From NCBI RefSeq assembly GCF_017104565.1, contig NZ_JAAGPD010000001.1:62001-126000 (forward strand): 64,000 nt of DNA. Direction: 5' to 3'. Positions 37,006-45,633 of the stretch are shown here, in pieces. The stretch is from Paraburkholderia sp. Tr-20389. GTDB lineage: Bacteria > Pseudomonadota > Gammaproteobacteria > Burkholderiales > Burkholderiaceae. Below the pieces are notes generated by a model. It did no database searches. It was not told the origin of the DNA and was given only the letters and a program-made list of their open reading frames with translations. Both the position numbers and the translations under genes were made by a program. Positions within the stretch are counted from its first letter, which is position 1; each line of letters opens with the position of its first letter.

Positions 37006-37159
37006 CCGTGTTTCGATTGAAAGTGGACTGCAAGAAAAAAATCTTTTGAGGTGATGGAATAACCGCTCATTGATTGCGTTTGCCCTTGAGTTGCACTGCG
37101 GGTGTTGCGAGCCGCGCTCGCGCGGCGCTCAAACAAACGTCATCAAACCTGGAGCGGTC

Positions 37160-37759
37160 TTGAGTCACAACCACAACACGGTTCAACCGGGGTGGGTGCG
37201 GATTGCGCACTGGATCAATGCGTTGGCTGTCGTGCTCATGGTCATGAGCGGATGGCAGATCTACGATGCGTCGCCCATCTTCCCCGTCATTCAGTTTTCT
37301 CCTTCGATCACGCTAGGCGGCTGGCTGGGCGGCGCGCTGCAATGGCACTTCGCCGTGATGTGGCTGCTGGTCGCGAACTTCATCGTCTATCTCGCGTTGA
37401 ATGTCGCGTCCGGCCGCTTTCGGCGCAAGCTGCTGCCGCTCAAGGCGAAACATCTTGCCGCCGATCTGCTCGCCGCGCTGCGTGGGCGCCTGAAACATGA
37501 CGATCTTGCGCATTACAACGCGCTGCAAAAGCTCGCGTATCTGGTCGTGATCGCCGATATCGTGCTGATCGTGTTATCGGGTCTTGCCGTGTGGAAGTCG
37601 GTGCAGTTTCCGCTGCTGCGCACGCTGATGGGCGGATACGACAACGCGCGCGTGGTGCACTTCGTCTGCATGAGCGTGCTGGTCGCATTCTTCGTCGTGC
37701 ATGTCGCGATGGTTGCGCTGGTGCCGCGTTCGCTGCTGCTGATGATCCGGGGGCGCTGA
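37160..37759 (+). CDS. Cytochrome b561/YedZ-like membrane protein
   Basis: 199 residues from a TTG start at 37160 with GGAG 5 nt upstream. Four or five membrane helices with conserved haem-ligand histidines (VRIAHWINALAVVLM, HFAVMWLLVANF, RVVHFVCMSVLVAFFVVHVAM) indicate a cytochrome b561-like electron carrier. It is 3 nt upstream of the molybdopterin oxidoreductase and most likely feeds or drains electrons for it, as YedZ/MsrQ does for YedY/MsrP. A longer reading frame starts at 37070 without a ribosome site. Confidence 0.85.
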   Translation: MSHNHNTVQPGWVRIAHWINALAVVLMVMSGWQIYDASPIFPVIQFSPSITLGGWLGGALQWHFAVMWLLVANFIVYLALNVASGRFRRKLLPLKAKHLAADLLAALRGRLKHDDLAHYNALQKLAYLVVIADIVLIVLSGLAVWKSVQFPLLRTLMGGYDNARVVHFVCMSVLVAFFVVHVAMVALVPRSLLLMIRGR

Positions 37760-37762
37760 ATC

Positions 37763-38554
37763 ATGACGATCCGCAAGCGCACACCACAGCCCGGCTCGTT
37801 TCTCGCCACGCATGGCGAGGCGATCGTTCGCGACGCGCAGCGCGAACTCAAATCGCCCGCGCGGCGCCTGTTCGGTCAGCGGCTGCTGACGCTCGGCGGC
37901 ATTGCGCTGCTGTCGGGCTGCGATCTCACCAACGACAAGTCCGTGAACACGGCGCTGCGCCGCATTTCGTTTTTCAACGATGACGTGCAGGCCTTGCTGT
38001 TCGATCCGAACAAGCTTGCGCCGACATATCCCGAGTCGATGATCACGCGGCCTTTCCCATTCAACGCGTTCTATGACATCGACGACGTGCCCGAGGTCGA
38101 CGCCGCTTCTTACCGCTTGCAGCTAAGTGGTCTTGCGCACGGCAAACGCACGTGGACGCTCGACGAATTGCGCGCGCTGCCGCAGGAGAGCCAGATCACG
38201 CGGCACATTTGCATAGAAGGATGGAGCGCGATCGGCCATTGGGGCGGCGTGCGCTTTGCCGATTTCCTGCGCCGGGCAGGCGCGGACACGAGCGCGAAGT
38301 ATGTGTCGCTGCGTTGCGCGGACAACTATTGGACCAGCATCGACATGCCGACCGCGCTGCACGCGCAGACGCTCTTGACGCTGACCTACGACGGCGATGT
38401 GCTGCCGCCCAAATACGGCTTTCCGATGAAGCTGCGCATGCCGACCAAGCTGGGCTACAAGAATCCGAAGCACATCGTCGCCATCGAAATCACGAACCAG
38501 TACCCCGGCGGCTATTGGGAGAACCAGGGCTACAACTGGTTCGGCGGCTCGTGA
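37763..38554 (+). CDS. Molybdopterin-dependent oxidoreductase, Tat-exported, with lipobox
   Basis: 263 residues of the sulfite oxidase/YedY Moco fold. The Moco-ligating cysteine lies in RHICIEGWSAIGHWGG; also PMKLRMPTKLGYKNPKH and YWENQGYNWFGGS. The N-terminus has SPARRLFGQRLL, a twin-arginine-like signal, followed by GGIALLSGCD, which contains a lipobox LSGC. So the enzyme is probably exported by Tat and lipid-anchored. It is transcribed with the cytochrome b gene 3 nt upstream. Substrate unknown (sulfite or protein methionine sulfoxide are candidates). Confidence 0.88.
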   Translation: MTIRKRTPQPGSFLATHGEAIVRDAQRELKSPARRLFGQRLLTLGGIALLSGCDLTNDKSVNTALRRISFFNDDVQALLFDPNKLAPTYPESMITRPFPFNAFYDIDDVPEVDAASYRLQLSGLAHGKRTWTLDELRALPQESQITRHICIEGWSAIGHWGGVRFADFLRRAGADTSAKYVSLRCADNYWTSIDMPTALHAQTLLTLTYDGDVLPPKYGFPMKLRMPTKLGYKNPKHIVAIEITNQYPGGYWENQGYNWFGGS

Positions 38555-38625
38555 CGGCATCGCGTTGTTCCGTCTCCGTTGTTGATTCCTCTCTCTAAAC
38601 CTGAACCAACCAGTTGGGAGCTTCT

Positions 38626-39240
38626 ATGTCTTTTCGCATCAAATTCGGCACCGCTCTGTTGACGGCTACGCTTGCGAGCGCTGCGTTCGCGCAGACACCG
38701 GCGACGAAGCCCGCGCGCATTCGTGGAGAAATCGTCTCGCTCGACGGCGACACGCTCAAGGTGCATCGTCGCAGCGGTGACACGGTATCGATCGAAGTGA
38801 AGCCGGCCGTGACCGTTTCATCCGTCAAGCCGATGCAGCTCTCCGATATCAAGCCGGGTTCGTTCATCGGCACGGCAGCGACGACGGGCACGGACGGCAA
38901 GCTGACGGCGACGGAAGTGGTGGTGTTCCCCGAGTCCGCGCGCGGCACGGGCGAAGGGCACTATGCATGGGATCTCGGACCGAACAGTTCGATGACCAAT
39001 GCGAACGTCGATACCGTGGTGCAGAGCACGAGCGGGCGCGATCTGAAGCTGTCGTACAAGGGCGGCAGCAACGTCGTGACGGTTCCGCCGAATGTGCCTA
39101 TTGTCACGATCGCGCCTGCCGCGCATAGCGATCTCACGCCGGGCAAGAAGGTGTTCGTCGTCGCGACGCCTGCGTCGCAAGGCGCGTATGTCGCGCAGCG
39201 CGTCGTCGTGGAAAAGGATGGTGTCGCGCCGCCGATGTAA
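38626..39240 (+). CDS. Exported DUF5666-like beta protein
   Basis: 204 residues. Signal peptide cleaved after AFAQ. The body is made of short OB-like strands (RIRGEIVSLDGDTLKVHRRSGDTV, IKPGSFIGTAA, GSNVVTVPPNVPIVTI), fitting DUF5666-type periplasmic proteins. A GGGAG ribosome site lies before the ATG at 38626. It follows the Moco enzyme by 71 nt and may belong to the same transcript. Function unknown. Confidence 0.75.
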   Translation: MSFRIKFGTALLTATLASAAFAQTPATKPARIRGEIVSLDGDTLKVHRRSGDTVSIEVKPAVTVSSVKPMQLSDIKPGSFIGTAATTGTDGKLTATEVVVFPESARGTGEGHYAWDLGPNSSMTNANVDTVVQSTSGRDLKLSYKGGSNVVTVPPNVPIVTIAPAAHSDLTPGKKVFVVATPASQGAYVAQRVVVEKDGVAPPM

Positions 39241-39330
39241 TGCGCCAGGAAGGTACCTTTATCGCTTGTTGAGCGTACGGGTTCAAAGCGGCCTCGATTA
39301 ATTTCGCCAATTTTTTTCGATTTTTGTTAC

Positions 39331-39359
39331 CGGCTGCGGAGATAAGATCGCCGCAGCCG
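39331..39359 (+). promoter_or_regulatory. 9-bp inverted repeat in the acyltransferase leader
   Basis: CGGCTGCGG, 11-nt loop, CCGCAGCCG, 19 nt before the ATG, preceded by an AT-rich run (TTTTTTTCGATTTTTG). It may be an operator or the terminator of the upstream gene. Confidence 0.45.
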
Positions 39360-39378
39360 TAATAAAAGGGAAGAAAAA

Positions 39379-40527
39379 ATGGCGATCACTTTGAACCTGT
39401 CGGTGCCGGCGAATTCGGGCAAGTCCTTGAAGATAGACGCCATTCGTTTTCTCGCGGCGTTCTGGGTGCTGATGTATCACTTCAAGCCGCCTCTTTTCAA
39501 ACAACTCCTGCCGCATCAGCTTGCTTTTCTGGGCAGCGCGCTATGGTCCGCCGCGACTGCGCTATTCGCGGGGCCCGCTGCGGTGATCGTGTTCTTCGTG
39601 ATTTCCGGCTATTGCATTCACGCTGCATATCACAAGGATGTCGCGCTTAAGCCCATCAACTATTACGCATCCAGATTTATCCGGATTGGATTGCCGCTGG
39701 TTATTCTGCTGTGCGTCGTTCAGCCATTGCCCGCCGGGCAGAATTATCTGGAATCGGTGCTGTGGTCGCTTTATTGCGAAATGGTCTATTACGCGGTTTA
39801 TCCGCTTTTGAGGCCGCGCTTTCGTTATATCGGCGAAATGATCGTCGGCTGTGTGTTGATGGCGGCTGCGATGGTCGCGTGTGTGCGGCTGTTCGGTCAT
39901 CCCGTCTGTCATGGCTGCGTCTATGAGACCTATCGCATTCCGGGCACCGCGCTGCTGTACGCGGCCGGCTGGATTTCGGGCTGCCTGATCGCGGAGACGC
40001 AGCGCAATGCCACGCAATTCCAGATTCGCGGCGCATACTCGCCGCTCACGTTGGCGCTCAGGCACGCGCTGGATGCGAGCACGCATGCGCTCGCGACGCA
40101 TCTGATCGTGCTGAGGGCGTTCGTGGTTGCGGCGGGCGCAGCGGTGATGATTCTGCTGTCCGAATCCAGTCTCAAGCCTGCCATGTTGCCGTTGATCACA
40201 CCCGACATCACGCTGCCCATATTCCAGTTCCTCGCGGTAATCTGGATCGCGACGGAAACGGCGACGCCTTCCCGCTCCCGCGTGTGGTCGACGCTGGCTG
40301 GGTGCGGCGCATGGTCGTACAGCCTCTATCTGTGCCACAAGACGGCACTCGCGCTGCTCGAAGCGATGTCGTTCGACACAAGCGGGCGTTTCGCATGGTT
40401 CGTCGAAGTGGTGCTGGCGTTTGCGATCAGCTATGCGTTCTATCGCGTGATCGAAAAGCCCTCGCATATCATTTCGCAGCGGCTGCGCAAGTACGCGCCG
40501 GATGTGCCGGGCGCGCCTGCGGCCTGA
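39379..40527 (+). CDS. Acyltransferase family membrane protein (OafA-like)
   Basis: 382 residues with about ten membrane helices. The family start LKIDAIRFLAAFWVLMYHF includes the catalytic histidine, and the end VIEKPSHIISQRL is typical of OafA/NolX-type O-acyltransferases that modify surface polysaccharides or lipids with acetyl or succinyl groups. It ends 16 nt from the convergent beta-propeller gene. Confidence 0.9.
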   Translation: MAITLNLSVPANSGKSLKIDAIRFLAAFWVLMYHFKPPLFKQLLPHQLAFLGSALWSAATALFAGPAAVIVFFVISGYCIHAAYHKDVALKPINYYASRFIRIGLPLVILLCVVQPLPAGQNYLESVLWSLYCEMVYYAVYPLLRPRFRYIGEMIVGCVLMAAAMVACVRLFGHPVCHGCVYETYRIPGTALLYAAGWISGCLIAETQRNATQFQIRGAYSPLTLALRHALDASTHALATHLIVLRAFVVAAGAAVMILLSESSLKPAMLPLITPDITLPIFQFLAVIWIATETATPSRSRVWSTLAGCGAWSYSLYLCHKTALALLEAMSFDTSGRFAWFVEVVLAFAISYAFYRVIEKPSHIISQRLRKYAPDVPGAPAA

Positions 40528-40543
40528 ACAGCTTCAGCAACGA

Positions 40544-42490
40544 TCACGGCGTCCAGCGATATACGATCACGCTCGATCCGTTGTAGTTGTCTTTCGTGAC
40601 GACGTATTCGCCCGTCGATCTGACGAACGCTCTCAGCCCATACATCGAGTCGACGTCGTTGCCGACGTCCACGTTGACCGGATTGGAATTGGTGAAGGTC
40701 GTGTCGAGACGGCCCGTCGTGAGATTGAAGGCGTCGATGTCAGGCACCGTGTGCACATAGCCGACGAACAGATAATTGCCTGCCGCCGTCATCGACTTGG
40801 GATTGGCGCTGGTGAGATTGATCACCGGGTCGGGCCGCGTCATGTTGCCCGCGCTCCAGCCGTGATACACCTCGATCCGCGTGTTCATCGCCGTCCAGTC
40901 CGAGCTACCCGCAATGCCTTGCGCGAGAATCATCGTGTCGCTTTCGGCGAGATAGACGATGCGGGTCAACGGGCGAATGCTCGTGGGTATCGGAAGCGCG
41001 ATGCCCGTGCCCCACATCGGCTTGCCGTATCCGTCGAACCCCGTCAGCGGATAGTGATAGATGTGATTCGTGCGATCGAGCCCGGCCCACACATCGCCCT
41101 TGCTGTCGATACTGAATCCGCCCGTAACCGGACGCGTCGTATTGAACGCTGAGCCGGGTATCGATGCATCGGGCACGGCGATGTAGCCTTTCGACGGTTC
41201 GAAATGAAACAAATAAAAGATCGCCGGATTTTGTCCCGACGCAACGAGAATCCGGTTGCCGCCGACGCTGACGAGTTGCCCGAAGTGTTCGTCGCGTTGC
41301 GTGTCGTTGACGTTGAGGCGCGGGTCGTCGGGGTATGAGAAAGGATCGACCGTATTCGCGACGAAGGTGCCGCCCGCCGTGCCCGAATAGATGTTCGTGC
41401 CGCTATAGAACAACGTGCCATCCGTGACCGGGTCGGGTGCCGCGACCGCTTCAAAATTGAGCGACTGCAACTTCCATAGCAGATTGCCCGCGCCGTCATA
41501 GGCGTGGAGATCGGTGCCGCCGTTGCGGCCGAGATCCCAGCCGCCGCCCCACGGATTATCGAGCACATACAGATTGCCTCCCGCGTCCTTGCCGATACCT
41601 TCGATGCGCGTGAAGCGCTTGTCGCCCACCTGGCCTTTGGTGCCCGTCGTCGTGTCGAGATAACCGCCCTGAACGCCGAACGTGCCGACGAGTTGCGGCG
41701 CGCCCGCCATGCCGCTTGTTACGCTGTAGAGCTTGATGTTCAAATCGGGCCCTTCGTCGCCGACCATCAGCAGTCCGCGTGACGCGTCGAAAAACAACGC
41801 GGAAGGGCGAGAAGTCGCGGGCATCTGAATCGAGTTCAGCAGTGCGCCCGTGGGACCATATTCGACGATCGCGGCCGCGCTCTTGCGTGCCACCCACACG
41901 TTGCCCCCGGAATCCAGCGCGAGTGCGCCCGGGCCTGCAACGCTGATGTCCTGCTGCCACGCGCCGCCGGTGGTGAACACGCGCACGCGATTGCCGAAGA
42001 AGTCACTTGCATAGAGCAGCGAGCCTGCCGTCGCGAGGCCCGAGATCGCATCGGCGCGGCTCATGGCAGTCCATGTGCTGACGTTGATGACGAGATCGCG
42101 TGTACCCGTTGCGCGGTCGTAGCGGCCCACGCCGCCCGTGCCGTATTGCGTGCCCGCCTGCATCGCCGCGAAGATCGACGTTGCATTGCCCGTGATGGCG
42201 CCGCCCTGGAATTCGCTATGGATGCCGATCGAACCTAGGCTTCGACCGTTCTGGTAGATCGCGACGCCGCCTTCGTTCTCGTCCCACATCGACGCCGTGT
42301 AGACGACGCCTTCAGGCGCGACCCACATCGAACGCGCGGCATTGCCGACGTGAGCAGCCAGCGTGCCGTATGTGTTTGCGATCCAGTCGGTGGTGTACTG
42401 CGCACGACTGACGGGCGCAAAGACGGATGAGATCATCGCGACGATTGCGCCGAAGAGCCGCGCGCGCAGTCGTATTCGTATATTGAGCAT
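40544..42490 (-). CDS. Secreted beta-propeller-like protein
   Basis: 648 residues. Signal peptide cleaved near SRAQY. The body repeats short strand units with GxxxVDxxGNVWVA, GKDAGGNLYVLDN and GGFSIDSKGDVWAGLD, typical of NHL/SMP-30 or YncE-like beta-propellers, perhaps six to seven blades or two propellers. No catalytic residues are evident; a lectin or surface-binding role is likely. A GGAGAA ribosome site precedes the ATG. Ends 16 nt from the acyltransferase. Confidence 0.75.
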   Translation of the reverse strand: MLNIRIRLRARLFGAIVAMISSVFAPVSRAQYTTDWIANTYGTLAAHVGNAARSMWVAPEGVVYTASMWDENEGGVAIYQNGRSLGSIGIHSEFQGGAITGNATSIFAAMQAGTQYGTGGVGRYDRATGTRDLVINVSTWTAMSRADAISGLATAGSLLYASDFFGNRVRVFTTGGAWQQDISVAGPGALALDSGGNVWVARKSAAAIVEYGPTGALLNSIQMPATSRPSALFFDASRGLLMVGDEGPDLNIKLYSVTSGMAGAPQLVGTFGVQGGYLDTTTGTKGQVGDKRFTRIEGIGKDAGGNLYVLDNPWGGGWDLGRNGGTDLHAYDGAGNLLWKLQSLNFEAVAAPDPVTDGTLFYSGTNIYSGTAGGTFVANTVDPFSYPDDPRLNVNDTQRDEHFGQLVSVGGNRILVASGQNPAIFYLFHFEPSKGYIAVPDASIPGSAFNTTRPVTGGFSIDSKGDVWAGLDRTNHIYHYPLTGFDGYGKPMWGTGIALPIPTSIRPLTRIVYLAESDTMILAQGIAGSSDWTAMNTRIEVYHGWSAGNMTRPDPVINLTSANPKSMTAAGNYLFVGYVHTVPDIDAFNLTTGRLDTTFTNSNPVNVDVGNDVDSMYGLRAFVRSTGEYVVTKDNYNGSSVIVYRWTP

Positions 42491-42802
42491 GCGGAAGTTC
42501 TCCTGACGTCGAGAGAGATCGGGCGGATTCGAGACGCAGGAATTTTAAGTGCCCATTTATTCGAACGGGCGTCGATTTCCGAACGTGAGTGCAGAAAATG
42601 CTGTTTGACGCAGCGGTTCGGCGACATCGTGATGTGCATCGGATAAACGCCGATGCCAGGCGCATGGTTGTCACGCGATCGACACCGCGAAAAAGGCCTT
42701 CAATCGATGCATGCCGCACTAGAATGAGTTACTGCCGCATGCGCGTTCGCGGCGATGCGGGCATCGCGTTCGCATCCAATTCTTCCGCACTGGAGGCTCA
42801 GC
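42491..42802. other. Gene-free stretch between the beta-propeller and FmdB-like genes
   Basis: 312 bases, divergent. Several weak reading frames without ribosome sites, no clear repeat. The GGAGG ribosome site of the FmdB-like gene ends it. Confidence 0.5.
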
Positions 42803-42967
42803 ATGCCGACCTATCAGTATCGTTGCGAAAGCTGTGGTGAAAAGTTCGAACACGCGGAGCACGTCGCAGAACATGCAACGGTGCAGCTGAAATGCCCCAA
42901 GTGCGGCAGCGAGAAGGTGCAGCACGCACCGGCGCCGTTCGTCGCGAAGACTACCCGCAAGAGTTGA
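42803..42967 (+). CDS. FmdB-family zinc ribbon protein
   Basis: 54 residues: MPTYQYRCESCGEKFEH with C-x2-C and a second CPKCGS give a four-Cys zinc ribbon, the FmdB/CxxC_CxxC_SSSS family (regulatory protein of formamidase operons in some bacteria). CTGGAGG stands 7 nt before the ATG. First of three tiny genes in a row. Confidence 0.9.
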   Translation: MPTYQYRCESCGEKFEHAEHVAEHATVQLKCPKCGSEKVQHAPAPFVAKTTRKS

Positions 42968-43002
42968 GCACGCGGCGGCGCGTCGTTTAGCGGGACATAT
43001 CG

Positions 43003-43215
43003 ATGAAACCCTGTGAAGCGTGCAAGGCGTTGACGGGCATGCCGTCGGCAACGCCGCCGCATGGCGATTTGAGCGCAACGGGTTCGCGAATGACGGGACA
43101 ACCGGCGCATCCCGTCAAACGCTATGACGAATATCGATGCACGGTGTGCGGTAACTGGATGCTTAGAAATGCGCAGGACGGCGACCCGCCGGGCATCTGG
43201 TCGTCCACGGCATGA
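43003..43215 (+). CDS. Small protein with two CxxC pairs
   Basis: 70 residues: MKPCEACKALTG at the start, then HPVKRYDEYRCTVCGNWMLRN. The two CxxC pairs can form a zinc knuckle. It follows the FmdB-like gene by 35 nt. No family recognised. Confidence 0.6.
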   Translation: MKPCEACKALTGMPSATPPHGDLSATGSRMTGQPAHPVKRYDEYRCTVCGNWMLRNAQDGDPPGIWSSTA

Positions 43216-43250
43216 CGCACGTCGCCGGATCTATGTGACACGAGGTTCCG

Positions 43251-43505
43251 ATGGCATGGCTTGTGATACTGCATGGCGCCTACTGGCGCGACGTTTCCTC
43301 CGATGTGTTCAAGGAGCATTCGAAGCGAGACGACTGGAGCCAGCTGACCTGCGACACGTTCGACGCCAGCGAAAACATGTGCGAAGCCGAGTGCGGCGGT
43401 TTGAAGCTGCTCATTCCGCGCAGCACGGTGATTGCCGCCGTGAACCTGCAGGATCGCGAGCGGGCATCGGGCTTTGCATTGCCCGCCCGCGACAGCAGCG
43501 CGTAG
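43251..43505 (+). CDS. Small unknown protein
   Basis: 84 residues: MAWLVILHGAYWRD start, a D/E-rich middle, and LIPRSTVIAAVNLQDRE. Cys at CDTF, MCEAEC. No family recognised; coding is suggested by its position 35 nt after the previous gene and the conserved-looking composition. Confidence 0.5.
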   Translation: MAWLVILHGAYWRDVSSDVFKEHSKRDDWSQLTCDTFDASENMCEAECGGLKLLIPRSTVIAAVNLQDRERASGFALPARDSSA

Positions 43506-43515
43506 CGTTTGACCT

Positions 43516-44835
43516 TTAGCGTTTGTCGGCGAGCGGCAGCGACGCATTGAGCGTGTCGCGTCCAGGGCGCGCATCGTTGGCACGCCGGCTGTCGTCGAAG
43601 GGCCGCTCGGGCTTCATCACGAAGCTCAATGCAATTCCGCAGACCATCACGCCGATCGACAGCATGAAGGTCACGTTCCAGTTGCCGAGCCGGTCGACTA
43701 CATAACCGGCCACGACGGGGCTCACGATCGCCGCGATGAAGCCGTTGCCGCTCATGATGCCGCTCGCGGTGCCCGAGCGATCGTAGGCGATATCCATCGG
43801 AATCGCCCACATCGGACCGATGTTCATTTCGTTGAAGAACATTGCGGCCGCAAGAAAGATCAGCGAGTACATCGGATCGTGCAGCAGCACGACAGGGATC
43901 AGCGAGAGGCCAGTGAGCGCCATGCAGCATGCAACGAGATAGCTGCGCGCGAGCCTGACGTTGCCCGATTTGCGCAACAGCCGGTCGCTCACGAGACCGC
44001 CCGCCAGATCGCCCACCACGCCCGCGATGAACACGCCCGACGTGAACACCACCGCCTTCTTGATGTTGAGATGAAAGCTGTGCATGAAGTACAGCGGCAT
44101 CCAGTCGAGCATCAGCCAGAGAATCCAGTTGTAGCAGAAGTACACGGCGGATACGGGTGCCATGCGTTTGTAGAGACGCATCCAGGTGCCCGGTGCATCG
44201 GCGGGACGCACTTTCGGCGGCGGCAATGCGGCGAGTTCGTCGCGTGTGATGCGTGGATGATCGGCGGGCCGTTCCGTGTACGTGAAGTACCACAGCACCA
44301 GCCAACCCGCGCTGAGCGCGCCGAGCAGATAGAACGAGAAGCGCAAGTTGAAGGCCGTCATCAGCGCGAGCACGAGCATCGGTGCAATCGCATTGCCGAG
44401 CCGCGCGCACGAATGCGTGATGCCCTGCGCCATGCCGCGCTTGTCTTTCGTCACCCACGCGGCCATCGCGCTCGTCGACGCGGGGAAAGTCGCGCCTTCG
44501 CCGAGCCCGAGCAGCAGCCGCGCGGCGATCAGCGAGACGAAGCCGCCTGCGAACCCGGTAAGCGCCGTCGCGACGGCCCAGACGGTCGCGCAGGCGATCA
44601 GCGTGCGCCGCGCGCCGAAGCGGTCGCTGACCCAGCCGCCGATGAACTGAAAGATGACATACGGATACGCGAATGCGGAAAAGATCAGCCCTAGCTGCGT
44701 ATTCGTGAGTCCCAGTTCGGTCTTGAACTGACCGGCCGCCGTGCTGATGTTGACGCGGTCGACGTACGTGATGAAGTACATCAGGCACAGCGTCGCGAGC
44801 ACCATCGTCGTGGCCTTGGGCTGCAATCGTTTCAT
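43516..44835 (-). CDS. MFS transporter, anion:cation symporter (ACS) type
   Basis: 439 residues with 12 helices. The MFS signature GGWVSDRFGARRTL follows helix 2, and the start TYVDRVNISTA resembles glucarate/galactarate or aromatic acid ACS transporters. It is in a leftward cluster after the crotonase and CoA transferase genes and probably takes up the organic acid they activate. It ends 10 nt from the small unknown gene. Confidence 0.9.
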   Translation of the reverse strand: MKRLQPKATTMVLATLCLMYFITYVDRVNISTAAGQFKTELGLTNTQLGLIFSAFAYPYVIFQFIGGWVSDRFGARRTLIACATVWAVATALTGFAGGFVSLIAARLLLGLGEGATFPASTSAMAAWVTKDKRGMAQGITHSCARLGNAIAPMLVLALMTAFNLRFSFYLLGALSAGWLVLWYFTYTERPADHPRITRDELAALPPPKVRPADAPGTWMRLYKRMAPVSAVYFCYNWILWLMLDWMPLYFMHSFHLNIKKAVVFTSGVFIAGVVGDLAGGLVSDRLLRKSGNVRLARSYLVACCMALTGLSLIPVVLLHDPMYSLIFLAAAMFFNEMNIGPMWAIPMDIAYDRSGTASGIMSGNGFIAAIVSPVVAGYVVDRLGNWNVTFMLSIGVMVCGIALSFVMKPERPFDDSRRANDARPGRDTLNASLPLADKR

Positions 44836-44868
44836 GTCTCCTCCTTGTGTTATCGGCCGTGCCCGTCT

Positions 44869-45633
44869 TCAGCGCCTGGCCGAGCCGGTCGTGAATGCGG
44901 CCACGCCTTCGTGGAATGCGCTGCTGCCGTAGACGGACTCGATCAGGTCCTCGTCGTCGAGACGCTGTTCGACGACGAGCCGGCGCAGGCTTTCCTTCAC
45001 CGCATGCTGCGTGACCTGCGACAGCGCGCCGAGCCGTTGCGCGAGCGTGCGCGCGGCGCCGTCTAGTGCGTCTTTTGCGCAGATCTCGTAGACGTAGCCG
45101 CATGCGAGCGCTTCGTCGGCGGATAGGAAGTCGGCGAGCAGCAGCATCTTCTTCACGCGTGGCACGCCGAATGCCGCATGAAGCCGCGCCAGATTGCGCG
45201 ACGACAGCGTGTTCGACAGCGTTTTCGCGATCGGCGCGCCGAATTTCGACGCATCGCTGCAGATGCGGAAGTCGCATGCGGTGGCGAGCGCGAGACCGCC
45301 GCCCACCGCCCAGCCGTCGATTACCGCGACAGTCGGCACGGCGATGCGCTCGACGGCATCGATCACGCGTTCGACGAGCGCTTCATACGCGACGCCCTGG
45401 CGTCCGTCGCGGAAGTCGCTGAAGTAACCGATGTCGGTGCCCGACACGAACGACTTGCCGCCAGCACCGCGAAGCAGAATGCAGCGCACGTTCGCATCGC
45501 GCCGGCACTGATCGATCAGTTCGAGCAGCGCTTCGTACATCGGTATCGTCATCGCGTTGTGACGCTCGGGACGGTCGATCAGAATCTCGGCCGTGCCCGT
45601 GTCGACCATGTTCAATGTGACGTGCTCGTTCAT
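44869..45633 (-). CDS. Enoyl-CoA hydratase/isomerase family protein lacking the usual catalytic glutamates
   Basis: 254 residues with the crotonase fold: the HNAMTIPMYEAL start, the oxyanion-hole GKSFVSGTDIGYF and WAVGGGLALATACDF. In rat enoyl-CoA hydratase the catalytic Glu144 lies in GGGCELA and Glu164 in FGQPE. Here these read GGGLALA and FGAPI, so both Glu are replaced. Hydratase activity is unlikely; an isomerase, hydrolase or decarboxylase role is possible. The ATG overlaps the CoA transferase stop by 4 nt. Confidence 0.88.
   Translation of the reverse strand: MNEHVTLNMVDTGTAEILIDRPERHNAMTIPMYEALLELIDQCRRDANVRCILLRGAGGKSFVSGTDIGYFSDFRDGRQGVAYEALVERVIDAVERIAVPTVAVIDGWAVGGGLALATACDFRICSDASKFGAPIAKTLSNTLSSRNLARLHAAFGVPRVKKMLLLADFLSADEALACGYVYEICAKDALDGAARTLAQRLGALSQVTQHAVKESLRRLVVEQRLDDEDLIESVYGSSAFHEGVAAFTTGSARR

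Noticed and set aside
36399-37049. 216-codon plus-strand frame overlapping the DsbA-like gene
   Set aside because: Out of frame with the conserved CPWC protein and rich in Arg; a shadow frame.
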